From positions 310,001 to 374,000 of the forward strand of contig JAXMCA010000001.1 in NCBI GenBank assembly GCA_046349595.1: DNA of 64,000 nucleotides, written 5' to 3'. Position 1 is the stretch's first letter. Each line of letters starts with the position of its first letter. The notes under the pieces were generated by a model. That model had not been told where the DNA came from and made no database searches. It saw only the letters and a program-made list of their open reading frames with translations. The position numbers were made by a program, and so were the translations under genes. Of this stretch, positions 33,367 to 42,664 are shown one piece after another. Source of the stretch: JACRLW01 sp046349595. GTDB taxonomy: Bacteria > Planctomycetota > UBA1135 > UBA2386.

Positions 33367-35961
33367 TCAGCGCGCTTCGCCGGCGAGGCGCGCACGCGCC
33401 GCGGCGGCGTCCTGCGTGCGACCTTCCGCATCCAGCAGGGCGATCAGCTCCTCGAGCGCTTCCCGGCGCGGACGGTGGTTCGCGACGATGTCGCCGCGCA
33501 GCGCCGTCAGGGCCTCCTCGAGCTCGGCCTCCACGCCATCGCTCCGGCCCATGCGGCGCAGACACCGCGCGTGGTTGAGGAGGAAGTTGCCGCGCCGCGG
33601 ATCCTGCGGCTCCAGCGCGCGGCGGGCCCCCTCGCTCGCGATCCGGTAGTGCGGCTCGGCGTCGGCCGGGCGTCCCTGGTGGTCGTAGAGCGTGCCGAGG
33701 TTGTTCTCGACCCCCAGCACCGTGGCGTGGTCGGCGGCGAGGAGCGCGTGGAGCCGGGCGTTCGCCGCGACCAGGAGGGGCTCGGCCTCCTCGAATCGCT
33801 GCCGGTTGACCAGGAACTGGCCGAGGTTCGCGCGCGCGAAGGCCGTGTCCAGGGCATCCTCGCCGTTGCGCCGCACGCTCGACGACACCACCTCGCGGTG
33901 CAGCCGCTCGGCCTCCTCGGGCCGACCGAGTGCATCGAGCGCCTGCGCGAGGACGCTGCGCGCCGCATTGGTGTAGGGGTGGTCCGGACCGCGCGTCAGC
34001 GTCTGGTAGGCGAGGACCTCGCGGAGGTACGGCTCCGCCTCGGCATAGCGCTCCATCGACGCCAGCAGGCCCGAGAGATGCTGCAGGGCGAGCATCGCGT
34101 CCGAACTCGCGGCACCCTGGGTCCGACGCAGACCGTCCCAGCTCTCGCGCAGCAGGGGTTCGGCATCCGCGAAGCGACCCGCCGCCTTGAGGAGCGAACC
34201 CAGGTTCAGCTCCGAGACCAGGGTCTCGCGGTCGTCCTCGCCCCGCGTGCGTTTGCGCAGTGCGATCGCCTCGCGGTAGATCGGCTCCGCGTCGGCGATC
34301 CGTCCCAGGCGGCGGAAGGTGATCGCCAGGTCGTTCAACGCGTCCTGCGTGGGGATCGCCTCGCGACCCTCGCTGTGCTCGAGCAACTCGACCGCGCGCT
34401 GCATGTGCGGCAGCGCCAGCGCGGGAAGACCGAGGCTTCCGTAGGTGTTGCCGAGCATCTGGTGCACCGCGGCGCCGGTCGCGGGGTCGTCGCGGAAGCG
34501 CTCGTCGATGCGCGTCGCGGCCTGGTCGAGGGCATCCCGGACGGTGAGGTCGGGTCGCGAAGCGCGTCGCGGGTCCGCTGCGCCGAGCACGTCCTGCGTG
34601 AGGAAGGAGGTCACCGCCTTCGCCGTGCGGGCCGCCCGATCCGACTCCATGCGCAGCACCTGTTCGCGGTGCGCGGTCACCGCGAGCTGGATCACCGCGC
34701 CGATCACCGCCAGCACCACCACGAGCACCGCGACCGATCCCGCGCGATTGCGTCGAACGAACTTCCGCAGGCGGTAGCCGATGCCCGGCGGCCCGGCCTC
34801 GACCGGCCGATCGGCGAGGTGACGCTGGATGTCCTCGGCGAGGTCCTCGGGCGAGTGGTAGCGCCGCGTGCGCTCCTTCTCGATCGCCTTGCCGACGATC
34901 CAGTCGAGGTCGCCGCGCAGCATCCGGCGCAGCACGTGGCGCTCCACGCCGCGCTCGCGGAGGTGTTCTTCGGTGACGTCGTCGCGTCGCTCCACGCGCG
35001 TGCTCGGTCGCGGCGGTTCCTCCTCGGAAAGCACGCGCAGGATCTCGGCGAGGCCGGCGCTGCGGAGCTGTCGTCCGTCGAAGGGCTGCACGCCGACCAG
35101 GAGCTCGTAGAGCAGCACGCCGAGCGAATACACGTCGGTGCGCGTGTCGACGTCCTCCGCACGGGCCTGCTCCGGGCTCATGTAACCCGGTGTGCCGAGC
35201 AGCTGGCCCTGCTCGGTCATCAGCGAGCGGGCCGGGTCGTCCTCGGACAGCGCCTTGGCGATACCGAAGTCGATCACCTTCACGCAGGGTTCGCCGTCGA
35301 CGCGCGCCACCAGCACGTTCGACGGCTTGATGTCGCGATGCACGATCCCCTTCTGATGCGCGTGCTGCACGGCGGAGCACGCCTGCAGGAACAGCGCGAG
35401 GCGCGCGCGTGTGTCGAGGCGGTTCTCGTCGCAGAAGCGCGTGATCGGCGGGCCGTCGACGAACTCCAATGCGAACCACGGACGCGTGTCCGGAGTCAGT
35501 CCCGCATCGAGCACCCGCGCGATGTGAGGGTGGTCGAGACGTGCGAGCACGTCGCGTTCGGCGTCGAAGCGCGCGACGACGCGGCGGCTGTCCATGCCGG
35601 GCTTGAGGATCTTGAGGGCGACGTCGCGCTTCACCGGCTCGGACTGGTGCGCGAGCCACACGTCGGCGAAGCCGCCCTCGCCGATCCTGCGCTGCGGGAA
35701 GAACGGCCCGAGCTGCGGCGGCAGCGGCTCGAGCGCGGCGCGCAGCGGAGAGCTCCGTTCCGGGGTCGAGAGGAAACCTCCGGCATCGGAGTCGGCTGCG
35801 AGAAGGCGCTCGATGCGCGTGGCGAGGGCCGGATCGTCGCAATGGGAGCGCAACCACTCGCCGCGGTCCCCGGTCGGCTGCTCACGGGCGCGGTGGAACA
35901 GGTCCCACATGCGATCCCAGGCGGGACCGTCCTGCGGAACCGATCCATCGTGCTTCGTCAT
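33367..35961 (-). CDS. membrane serine/threonine protein kinase with TPR sensor region
   Basis: An 864-residue protein. The cytoplasmic kinase domain spans about residues 90-370 with glycine loop GEGGFADVW, catalytic Lys in VALKILKPG, HRDIKPSN (Asp210), DFGIAK and GTPGYMSPEQA, all intact. One membrane helix lies at about 409-427 (VAVLVVVLAVIGAVIQLAV). The outer part is a series of TPR units (for example RLGRIADAEPIYREAIALRK), a common sensor arrangement in planctomycete kinases. Its start overlaps the stop of the upstream ECF sigma gene by four bases (ATGA), so kinase and sigma factor are made together; the kinase may phosphorylate the sigma factor or act in its pathway. Confidence 0.93.
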   Translation of the reverse strand: MTKHDGSVPQDGPAWDRMWDLFHRAREQPTGDRGEWLRSHCDDPALATRIERLLAADSDAGGFLSTPERSSPLRAALEPLPPQLGPFFPQRRIGEGGFADVWLAHQSEPVKRDVALKILKPGMDSRRVVARFDAERDVLARLDHPHIARVLDAGLTPDTRPWFALEFVDGPPITRFCDENRLDTRARLALFLQACSAVQHAHQKGIVHRDIKPSNVLVARVDGEPCVKVIDFGIAKALSEDDPARSLMTEQGQLLGTPGYMSPEQARAEDVDTRTDVYSLGVLLYELLVGVQPFDGRQLRSAGLAEILRVLSEEEPPRPSTRVERRDDVTEEHLRERGVERHVLRRMLRGDLDWIVGKAIEKERTRRYHSPEDLAEDIQRHLADRPVEAGPPGIGYRLRKFVRRNRAGSVAVLVVVLAVIGAVIQLAVTAHREQVLRMESDRAARTAKAVTSFLTQDVLGAADPRRASRPDLTVRDALDQAATRIDERFRDDPATGAAVHQMLGNTYGSLGLPALALPHMQRAVELLEHSEGREAIPTQDALNDLAITFRRLGRIADAEPIYREAIALRKRTRGEDDRETLVSELNLGSLLKAAGRFADAEPLLRESWDGLRRTQGAASSDAMLALQHLSGLLASMERYAEAEPYLREVLAYQTLTRGPDHPYTNAARSVLAQALDALGRPEEAERLHREVVSSSVRRNGEDALDTAFARANLGQFLVNRQRFEEAEPLLVAANARLHALLAADHATVLGVENNLGTLYDHQGRPADAEPHYRIASEGARRALEPQDPRRGNFLLNHARCLRRMGRSDGVEAELEEALTALRGDIVANHRPRREALEELIALLDAEGRTQDAAAARARLAGEAR

Positions 35962-36557
35962 CGGGCCTGTCCGTCGCCGTCTTGCTCGCGCAGTTCGTCG
36001 AACAGCCAGGCCCTCGCCGCGGCCCAGTCGCGGTGCACCGTCCGTTCCGACAGACCGAGCACGGATGCGACCTCCTCGACGGAGAGCTCGACGAAGTAGC
36101 GCAGTTTGACGATCGAGGCCATGCGTGGGTCGGCGCTCTCCAGGCGCACGAGCGCATCGCTGAGTGCCACCACGTCGGCGGAATCCTCCTCCTCCGACGG
36201 CAGCGCCGGGTCGAGTTCCTCGCGCTTCCGATCTCCGCCGCGCTTGCGCGCCAATCGACGCCGTGCCTGATCGACGAGGATGCGGCGCATCGCCTCGCCG
36301 GCCGCGGTGAAGAAGTGCGCGCGGTTGTCGAAGTTCTCCTGCGCATTGCCGAGCAGGCGCAGCCAGACCTCGTGGACCAAAGCCGTCGGCTGCAGCGTGT
36401 GGTTGGCTCGCTCGTTCGCCATCTGCCGTTCGGCGAGGCGGTGTAGCTCGGCATAGACGACGTCGAGCAGCTCCTCGGCACGGTCGCGATCACCGCGCCC
36501 GAGCGCCTGCAGGATGCGGGTCACGTCTCCGTCGTCGGAACTCACGGCGCGCACCAT
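35958..36557 (-). CDS. ECF sigma factor, kinase-linked type (TIGR02999-like)
   Basis: A 199-residue RNA polymerase sigma factor with regions 2 and 4 only. Region 2 reads VYAELHRLAERQMANE with HTLQPTALVHEVWLRLL, and the run FFTAAGEAMRRILVDQARRR is characteristic of the planctomycete/acidobacterial ECF group. Region 4 has LSVEEVASVLGLSERTVHRD. It is coupled to a TPR kinase gene by ATGA. No anti-sigma gene lies nearby, fitting groups controlled by Ser/Thr kinases instead. ATG 36557 gives a normal-length protein; GTG 36542 is a possible alternative. Confidence 0.9.
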   Translation of the reverse strand: MVRAVSSDDGDVTRILQALGRGDRDRAEELLDVVYAELHRLAERQMANERANHTLQPTALVHEVWLRLLGNAQENFDNRAHFFTAAGEAMRRILVDQARRRLARKRGGDRKREELDPALPSEEEDSADVVALSDALVRLESADPRMASIVKLRYFVELSVEEVASVLGLSERTVHRDWAAARAWLFDELREQDGDGQAR

Positions 36558-36887
36558 ACGCGACGGGCAGGCGGCGCCCAGGCCGTCGATCTCAAGTGGG
36601 GCGGCCGGGCCGGCTGGTCGAATCGCTGCATCCGGATCGGTCCGTGCGCCATCCCACGGTTCCGGGGGGAGGCTGCCGTCCGCGGACGAGGCCAACATCG
36701 CCTTCGCCAAGCAGGCATTTCCGGTCCCCGGCGACGGATCGGCGCACCCCGCGCGCTCGGACACCCGACCGCGATCCCCCGCGAGACCCGAACCCAATGC
36801 AAGTCAGCGTGTCGCCGCCGCGCGACGACGCGTCTGGCACGAGTCGACCGCGGGGGGGCGTCATCCGTACCGACTGGAAGCCCGAAC
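36558..36887. other. 330-base divergent intergenic region
   Basis: It separates the minus-strand ECF sigma gene from a plus-strand exported-protein gene and must contain both promoters. I see no gene, no clear -35/-10 boxes and no strong hairpin. The open frames across it are Arg/Pro-rich and unconvincing. Confidence 0.5.
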
Positions 36888-38639
36888 ATGAAACGACTCT
36901 TCGCCCTCGCCCTTCCCTCCCTCTTCGCCCTCGCCGCGGGTGCGTCGTCGCCGGCGCAGCAGACCTGCTACGACCCGGACATCGGTGCCCTGATCGGCAG
37001 CGGCGACAACGTGGTCTTCCCGATCGAAGCGATCGGATTCACGTTTCCCTTTGCAGGTGCAACCTGGTCGGACATGCACATCAGCAGCAACGGATTCCTG
37101 TACCTCTCCAACGGAGGCGTGCCGGCTCCCGGAGGAGACGGTTGCTGCACGGCCGACCCCGCGGCGCTTCGCACCGGCTCGCCCCGTCTCGCACCGCTGT
37201 GGTCGGACGTGAATCTCGCTCCATCCAACGGCGGAGGCTGCTACCTGCGTCGTGATGTCGCATCGGGCTACACCGTGGTGACCTGGCTCAATGCACAGCT
37301 TCGGCCGTTCGGTGGCGCGAGTCCGTTCGGAGGTGCATTGAGCTTCCAATGCCAGATGCACTCCGACGGGACGATCAGCTTCGCCTTCGATCGCGACGCC
37401 GGTACATCCACCTCCAACGCGGTGATCGGCCTCTCCCCGGGTGGTGGCGCGGCGGATCCCGGTGCGAGTTCCCTTCTCCTGCTGAACAACAGCTTCAGCA
37501 CGACCGTGCCGACGGTCTACTACGTCCACACCTTCGGTGGCGTGGCGAGCCTGAGGTCGATCGCCTTCCGACCCAATGCGGCAGGGGGCTTCGACGTGTC
37601 GAACTCGGCCTGCCAAGGGTCCAACGTCGTGCGGTACGGAAGCGGATGTCCGCGAGGTTGTGCTCTCGCCGAGGAGTTCGATGCCACGCACCCCATCGAT
37701 CTCGCCAACCGATCGCTGCGGTTCACGCCGACCGGTGGTGGCAGCTACTTCGTCACCGACTGCGGGAGCTGCTGGGACCCCAATCTCGGCAACTCCCTGG
37801 GTTTCGGCGATGACGACATCCTGACGGGTGTCCAGCTCGGCTTCGACTTCCCGTTCTGCGGCGGCACCAGCCCCGCGATCGGGATCTCGTCGAACGGTCA
37901 CGTGCTGATCGACGGGAGCGCGGTGTTCAGCACGAACGTGCGCGTGCACGCGAGTGGGTTGTTCGAGAGCTACTTCCTGCCCGTGATCGCGCCCTTGTTC
38001 ACCGATCTCGACCCGAGCGCCGCCGGCACCGTCCATCTCGATGTCAGGCCTGGCGAAGCGGTGGTGACGTGGAGCGGCGTTCCCAATTACGGCGCGACCA
38101 CTCCAAACGACGTCCAGCTCCAGCTCTTCGCGGACGGAAGCTTCGTGCTCGCCTATGGCGGACTCGACTCGGTCTACACGAGCTGGCCCGCGTACGCGAC
38201 CGTCGGATACGCGGGGACCAATCAACCGTGGATCACCGACCTGAGCGGTCTGCCGATCCAGACCGGGAGTGGTGGTGGTGGTCTTCCGGTGACACTGAAC
38301 CAGCTCAGCGCGCCGCGGATCGGCGGGGCCATGCAGTTCGAGATGCTGTTCCTGCCGACCACGACCACGCACGCGGCTCTGCTCTTCGGCCTGACACCTG
38401 CCGACACCGAACTCGCCCCGCTCGGTGCTCCGGGTTGCAAGCTGCTCCACGGCAACCAGCTCCCCTGGGTCGGTCAGGTGGCGGTGCCGCCGACGTCCAC
38501 CTTCTCCCCGCTGCTCATCCCGGCGAGCAGCAGCCTCTACGGCGTCCATCTGTACGCGCAGGGAATGGCGATCGCGCCGACGGTGAACTCCCTGGGAATC
38601 GTGGTGAGCGACGCCCTCGACATGACCTTCGGCAGGTGA
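36888..38639 (+). CDS. exported protein with two nidogen-like repeats and shared C-terminal module
   Basis: A 583-residue protein with a signal peptide (LFALALPSLFALAAGA). Two long segments repeat one pattern: IGFTFPFAGATWSDMHISSN and LGFDFPFCGGTSPAIGISSN, each followed by a TWLN/TWSG strand (VVTWLNAQ, VVTWSGVP). This resembles the NIDO-like extracellular domain, and Cys pairs suggest disulfides. The last 110 residues carry the module seen at the end of the exported proteins at 19220 and 20490 (LLFGLTPADTELAPLGAPGC). It lies 12 bases upstream of a WD40 kinase gene on the same strand. It is probably a cell-surface protein; its partner is unknown. Confidence 0.75.
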   Translation: MKRLFALALPSLFALAAGASSPAQQTCYDPDIGALIGSGDNVVFPIEAIGFTFPFAGATWSDMHISSNGFLYLSNGGVPAPGGDGCCTADPAALRTGSPRLAPLWSDVNLAPSNGGGCYLRRDVASGYTVVTWLNAQLRPFGGASPFGGALSFQCQMHSDGTISFAFDRDAGTSTSNAVIGLSPGGGAADPGASSLLLLNNSFSTTVPTVYYVHTFGGVASLRSIAFRPNAAGGFDVSNSACQGSNVVRYGSGCPRGCALAEEFDATHPIDLANRSLRFTPTGGGSYFVTDCGSCWDPNLGNSLGFGDDDILTGVQLGFDFPFCGGTSPAIGISSNGHVLIDGSAVFSTNVRVHASGLFESYFLPVIAPLFTDLDPSAAGTVHLDVRPGEAVVTWSGVPNYGATTPNDVQLQLFADGSFVLAYGGLDSVYTSWPAYATVGYAGTNQPWITDLSGLPIQTGSGGGGLPVTLNQLSAPRIGGAMQFEMLFLPTTTTHAALLFGLTPADTELAPLGAPGCKLLHGNQLPWVGQVAVPPTSTFSPLLIPASSSLYGVHLYAQGMAIAPTVNSLGIVVSDALDMTFGR

Positions 38640-38651
38640 TCTGGCGACGCG

Positions 38652-41600
38652 ATGAGCATGGATCCGCGGTCCGAAGACTCCGAGGACGAAGAGGCAGCTG
38701 CGCTCCTGCAGGCGTGGTTGCGCGCGTCGGAGTCCGGGGAACCCGTCGATTGGGACGAGTTCGTGGTCTCGCATCCCCGGCATGCCGGGCGTCTGTGCTC
38801 GATGCGTGACGACCACCGCCGCGCCCGCGAACTCCTCGCGGCGTGTCGGGTGCGTGATGCCGGAACCGAGGGCAGCGACGACGCGGTCCTCGATGCCGCG
38901 ATCGCCGACCTCGTTCGCGGCAAGCAAGACAGGGGACTGTCGCTCCTCGGCCCGATCGCGCGCGGCGGCATGGCGATCATCGAGCGGGTCTGGGACGGGC
39001 GGCTGGCACGCCCCCTCGTGCGCAAGGTGCTGCCGATGCGCGTGCAGGACGCGCGGGATTCCGCCTCCCGCCGGCGGCTCGCCCGCTTCCTGCAGGAGGC
39101 GCGCATCAGTTCGCGGCTGCAGCACCCCGGAATCCTGCCGATCCACGACATCGGCATCGAGGAGTCGGGTCGACCCTACTTCACCATGCCCATCGTGCGC
39201 GGCGAGCACTTCGGCACGGTGATCCGCGCCCTACACCAAGGATCGAGCGAATGGTCGTTCGCACGCGCGGTGCAGGCTCTCGTCGACGTCTGCGAGACGG
39301 TCGCGTATGCGCACAGCCGCGGCGTCGTGCATCGCGACCTGAAGCCGGGCAATGTGATGCTCGGAGCCTTCGGCGAGACCTTCGTCATGGACTGGGGGCT
39401 GGCCAAGGTGATTCGCGTGAGCGAGACCGAGGCGACCGCCGCCGGGGTCGATCGTGTGCTGGTGCCCGCGGGGCCGTCGGATCTCGCGTCCGCCGTTCCG
39501 CTCACCGTGGTGGGAGCGGTGGTCGGAACACCGGCGTTCATGGCTCCTGAGCAAGCAGTGGGAGTTCAGACCCCGGCTGAGCCGAGCGCGGATCAGTACT
39601 CGATCGGCGCGATCCTCTACGAGTTGCTCGGCAATCGTGCACCCTTCAGCGACTTCCCCGGGGTCGATACAACCGAGCAACTGATCGACGTGGTCGGTCG
39701 AGCGGCACCGACACCACTGGAGCGGCTCGCACCCAGGGCTGCCGTGGAGCTGATCGCGATCTGCAACAAGGCGATGCAGCGCGAACCGGGGCGACGCTAT
39801 GCGAACGTGGCGGCGATGGCCGCGGACCTGCGAGCATTCCTGGACCTGCGCGTGGTGCAGGCCCACGACTCGGGGCCGGTCGCTGTGATCTGCAAGTGGG
39901 CGCGACGCAACCGCGCCGTCGCGCTCATCACGGCACTGCTGCTCCTGGTCGTGTTGGGCGGCATCGCGACCTACCTCGCGGTCGAGCACCGGCGTGGAGA
40001 GAGCCTGCAACGCGCCAATCGCGAACTCCTCACATCGCGCGGCGAACTCGCGGACCGGGTCGAGCAATTGCGCCGTGCCGCCTACCTCAACGATCTGGAA
40101 TTCGCGCAGCGCATGCTGGCCGTCGGTGACGACGGCGCGGGCATCCTGCGTGTGCTCGATGCATGCGACACGGACCTCCGCGGCTGGGAATGGCGCTACC
40201 TGCGCGCGCTGGCCGACAGCAGCACGGTCTTCGCGGCGGGACAGGGTCCGATCGGCGTTTCGGCGAGCGGGCGCATCGTGGCACTCGGCGACGACGGCAC
40301 CGAATACGGTGTCGTGGTGCGTGCCGTCGCCACGGGGGCGGAGTTGTGCCGCTATGGATGTCGGGGACCGGTCGATTGCATCGCCGTCTCCGACGATGGA
40401 CGCTTCGTCGCCTCCGCATCGCGGGATCAATGCCTGCGCATCTTCGACATCGAAGAGCGACGGCTGGTCGAGGCCCTGGTGAGCGGCTCGGAGTTCCACG
40501 AGTCGGTGGCTTTCGTGCCCGGGCGCAGCGAGGTGATCGCGCGTCGCGCGCACGGCGAGGTGGTGTGCTTCGACGCGCGAACCGGACGTGAGATCGCCGC
40601 GCGTCCCGTCGAGGAGGCGATCTCGTCGATCGCAGTCGGAGCGGAGGGCCGCATCGCGATGGGTTGCAGCTCGGGCGCCATCCTGATCCTCGACGGACTC
40701 GCCCCCGACGCGGCACTCGCGACACATCACGTCGCCAAGGCTGCGATCTGCTCCGTGCGATTCTCCGCTGACGGCCGGTCGCTCGTCGCCCAGGACATCC
40801 GGCCCTGCGTCCACAAGATCGACCTCGCCACGGGAACTGTGACGAGCCAGCAGCCGCGAGCGGGGAACGGGCAGAGTTCGCGGCGCGGCGCGTTCGATCC
40901 GCGTTGCGAGCGATTTGCCATCCCGCGAAGTTGCGGCATCGATCTCATCGATGTCTCGACCGGCGAACTGCGCGAACTCCATGGTCACCGTGCCGAGATC
41001 AGGGGACTGGCCTTCCTTCCAGACGGCCGATTGTTGTCCAGTGCTCTCGACGGCTCCGTCAGGCTCTGGGCCAACGGCCGAGCTGCCGTGCGTCGCCGGT
41101 TCCACGTCCTGCGCGGCGAGGTGATCGACGTCGCGGTCTCACCCCACGGCGACACCGTGGCCGCGATCGGCGTCGGGGGACTCTCCCTCGTCGACCTCAC
41201 GACGGAGCGGATCCTCCATGTGAATCCGGGGACCGGGGGGACGCGTCGTGTGGAATTCGCGCCGGATGGCGAGAGCATCTTTGCCGTCGGTGACGGTCGC
41301 GCGTTGTTCTCTTTCGATGCGCGTACGCTGGAGCCGTCACGCGCGATCTATCCGGCGATCGGAGGTGCGCGGGTGCTGCGCTTCCTGAACGACGGTCGGC
41401 TTCTCCACGGCGCCGACGACTCCGGGTGGGACAACATGGGCGTGACCGATCTCCGTCCCGGTGGGGGCACCCGGCCGTTCCGCGTCGCCTATGTGCCTCT
41501 CGATGCCGTCGCCGCGCCCCAAGGAGGGCGCTTCGCGATGGTCGGCGACGACGGCGCCCTGCATCTGCTGGACATCGACACGCTCGCCGAGACCCTGCGT

Positions 41601-41972
41601 CTGCCCCTGGGGGAGCGCGACATGCTCGCGGCGGCGTGGTCACCGGATGGCCGCCTGGTCGCGGCCGGTGGCTTCACCATCGACCGCAACTTCTCGATCC
41701 CGCTGATCGATCCCGATCGCGGAGTCGTGGTCGGTGAACTCCTCGGTTCCCACCGACAGGTCGTGGGACTGCGCTTCTCCCCCTGCGGGCGGCTCCTGTC
41801 GGCTGAGACCGCGGGTCCGATCCGGGTGTGGGATGTCGCGCAACGTCGGGCACTGCTCGACATCGCGCTCGATTCCGGTGTGAGCGCCAATTCGATGGAC
41901 CTGGCGGGAGACGGGCGCGTGCTCGCGGTCGGCGCCCGTGACGGTGACCTCTATGTCTGGTCCCTGCCATGA
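38652..41972 (+). CDS. membrane serine/threonine protein kinase with WD40 repeats
   Basis: A 1106-residue protein. The kinase domain covers about residues 97-390: VHRDLKPGN with Asp229, MDWGLAK (Asp247, DWG in place of DFG) and GTPAFMAPEQA. The glycine loop is weak (ARGGMAIIE), and the usual VAxK lysine appears as LVRKVLP, so activity may be atypical. One membrane helix at about 423-444 precedes WD40-like repeats (HGHRAEIRGLAFLPDGRLLS and similar), which probably form propellers outside. It follows an exported nidogen-like gene by 12 bases and precedes an ECF sigma gene by 100 bases, matching the kinase-sigma pairing at 33367-36557 in reversed order. Confidence 0.9.
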   Translation: MSMDPRSEDSEDEEAAALLQAWLRASESGEPVDWDEFVVSHPRHAGRLCSMRDDHRRARELLAACRVRDAGTEGSDDAVLDAAIADLVRGKQDRGLSLLGPIARGGMAIIERVWDGRLARPLVRKVLPMRVQDARDSASRRRLARFLQEARISSRLQHPGILPIHDIGIEESGRPYFTMPIVRGEHFGTVIRALHQGSSEWSFARAVQALVDVCETVAYAHSRGVVHRDLKPGNVMLGAFGETFVMDWGLAKVIRVSETEATAAGVDRVLVPAGPSDLASAVPLTVVGAVVGTPAFMAPEQAVGVQTPAEPSADQYSIGAILYELLGNRAPFSDFPGVDTTEQLIDVVGRAAPTPLERLAPRAAVELIAICNKAMQREPGRRYANVAAMAADLRAFLDLRVVQAHDSGPVAVICKWARRNRAVALITALLLLVVLGGIATYLAVEHRRGESLQRANRELLTSRGELADRVEQLRRAAYLNDLEFAQRMLAVGDDGAGILRVLDACDTDLRGWEWRYLRALADSSTVFAAGQGPIGVSASGRIVALGDDGTEYGVVVRAVATGAELCRYGCRGPVDCIAVSDDGRFVASASRDQCLRIFDIEERRLVEALVSGSEFHESVAFVPGRSEVIARRAHGEVVCFDARTGREIAARPVEEAISSIAVGAEGRIAMGCSSGAILILDGLAPDAALATHHVAKAAICSVRFSADGRSLVAQDIRPCVHKIDLATGTVTSQQPRAGNGQSSRRGAFDPRCERFAIPRSCGIDLIDVSTGELRELHGHRAEIRGLAFLPDGRLLSSALDGSVRLWANGRAAVRRRFHVLRGEVIDVAVSPHGDTVAAIGVGGLSLVDLTTERILHVNPGTGGTRRVEFAPDGESIFAVGDGRALFSFDARTLEPSRAIYPAIGGARVLRFLNDGRLLHGADDSGWDNMGVTDLRPGGGTRPFRVAYVPLDAVAAPQGGRFAMVGDDGALHLLDIDTLAETLRLPLGERDMLAAAWSPDGRLVAAGGFTIDRNFSIPLIDPDRGVVVGELLGSHRQVVGLRFSPCGRLLSAETAGPIRVWDVAQRRALLDIALDSGVSANSMDLAGDGRVLAVGARDGDLYVWSLP

Positions 41973-42072
41973 TCGGGAGACCGCCGAACGCGACGATTCC
42001 GCGTCCGATCGTCCGGATGTTCCTTCGACCGATGCGGTCCACGAAGCTCGCGCGGCACAGCCGAGGTCCCGG

Positions 42073-42657
42073 ATGACGAACGAATTCGAGGACACCCTCG
42101 AGCTGATCCGCGGCCTGCGAGACGTGGCAGAAGACTCCCTGGCCTCACTCGCCGATCGCTACCGCGGTGTCTTGTTGCAGCGCGTGCGCCTGATGATGGG
42201 GTCGGATGCGCGACGCGTCGCGGACTCCTCGGACTTCCTGCAGGGCTTGTTCCTCGAGATGGCCCGCGACTTCGACCGAAGGGGGCCCATGGACGAGGCC
42301 GGCTTCCTGCGCTGGGCCACCGCGATCGCGCGCAACAACATCCGCGACGAAGTGCGCCGTCGCCGCGAGACCGCGCTCGACCGGTTCGCGTCCTCGCTCG
42401 ACTGGCGCCCTGCTCTCGGAGATGCGTCGTCGACCGCCCCGCTCGATCGCATCGAGAGGCGGGAGCAGGTCGAGCTTCTGGTCGAGGCCTTGACCCGGCT
42501 CAGCGAGGATCACCAGCAGGTGATCGAACTCCGTCACTTCGAAGGACTGTCGTTCGCCGAACTCGGACGGCGGATGGGCAGGAGCGAGAACGCGGTTCAG
42601 ATCCTGCACACGCGCGCCCTGGTGCGGCTCGGCGAGATCCTGAGGCCGGAGGACTGA
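42073..42657 (+). CDS. ECF-type RNA polymerase sigma factor
   Basis: A 194-residue sigma factor. Region 2 is visible in SLADRYRGVLLQRVRLMMG with DSSDFLQGLFLEMARDF, and region 4 in LSFAELGRRMGRSENAVQIL. It differs clearly from the ECF factor at 35958, so the two belong to different groups. ATG 42073 is preceded by GAGG at suitable spacing; the frame is open further upstream to 41938, overlapping the kinase end, but that addition has no sigma-like sequence. It probably works with the WD40 kinase 100 bases upstream. It converges on a minus-strand gene 7 bases later. Confidence 0.88.
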   Translation: MTNEFEDTLELIRGLRDVAEDSLASLADRYRGVLLQRVRLMMGSDARRVADSSDFLQGLFLEMARDFDRRGPMDEAGFLRWATAIARNNIRDEVRRRRETALDRFASSLDWRPALGDASSTAPLDRIERREQVELLVEALTRLSEDHQQVIELRHFEGLSFAELGRRMGRSENAVQILHTRALVRLGEILRPED

Positions 42658-42664
42658 CTCGAAG

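Noticed and set aside
36861..39209. A 782-codon minus-strand open frame.
   Set aside because: It spans the antisense of the nidogen-like gene and the kinase start and matches no domain.
41971..42000. Similarity between the sequence after the WD40 kinase stop and the hairpin region near 12259.
   Set aside because: Only about 16 bases around GAGACCGCCG or AGACCGCCG agree and no shared fold extends beyond it; chance is likely.
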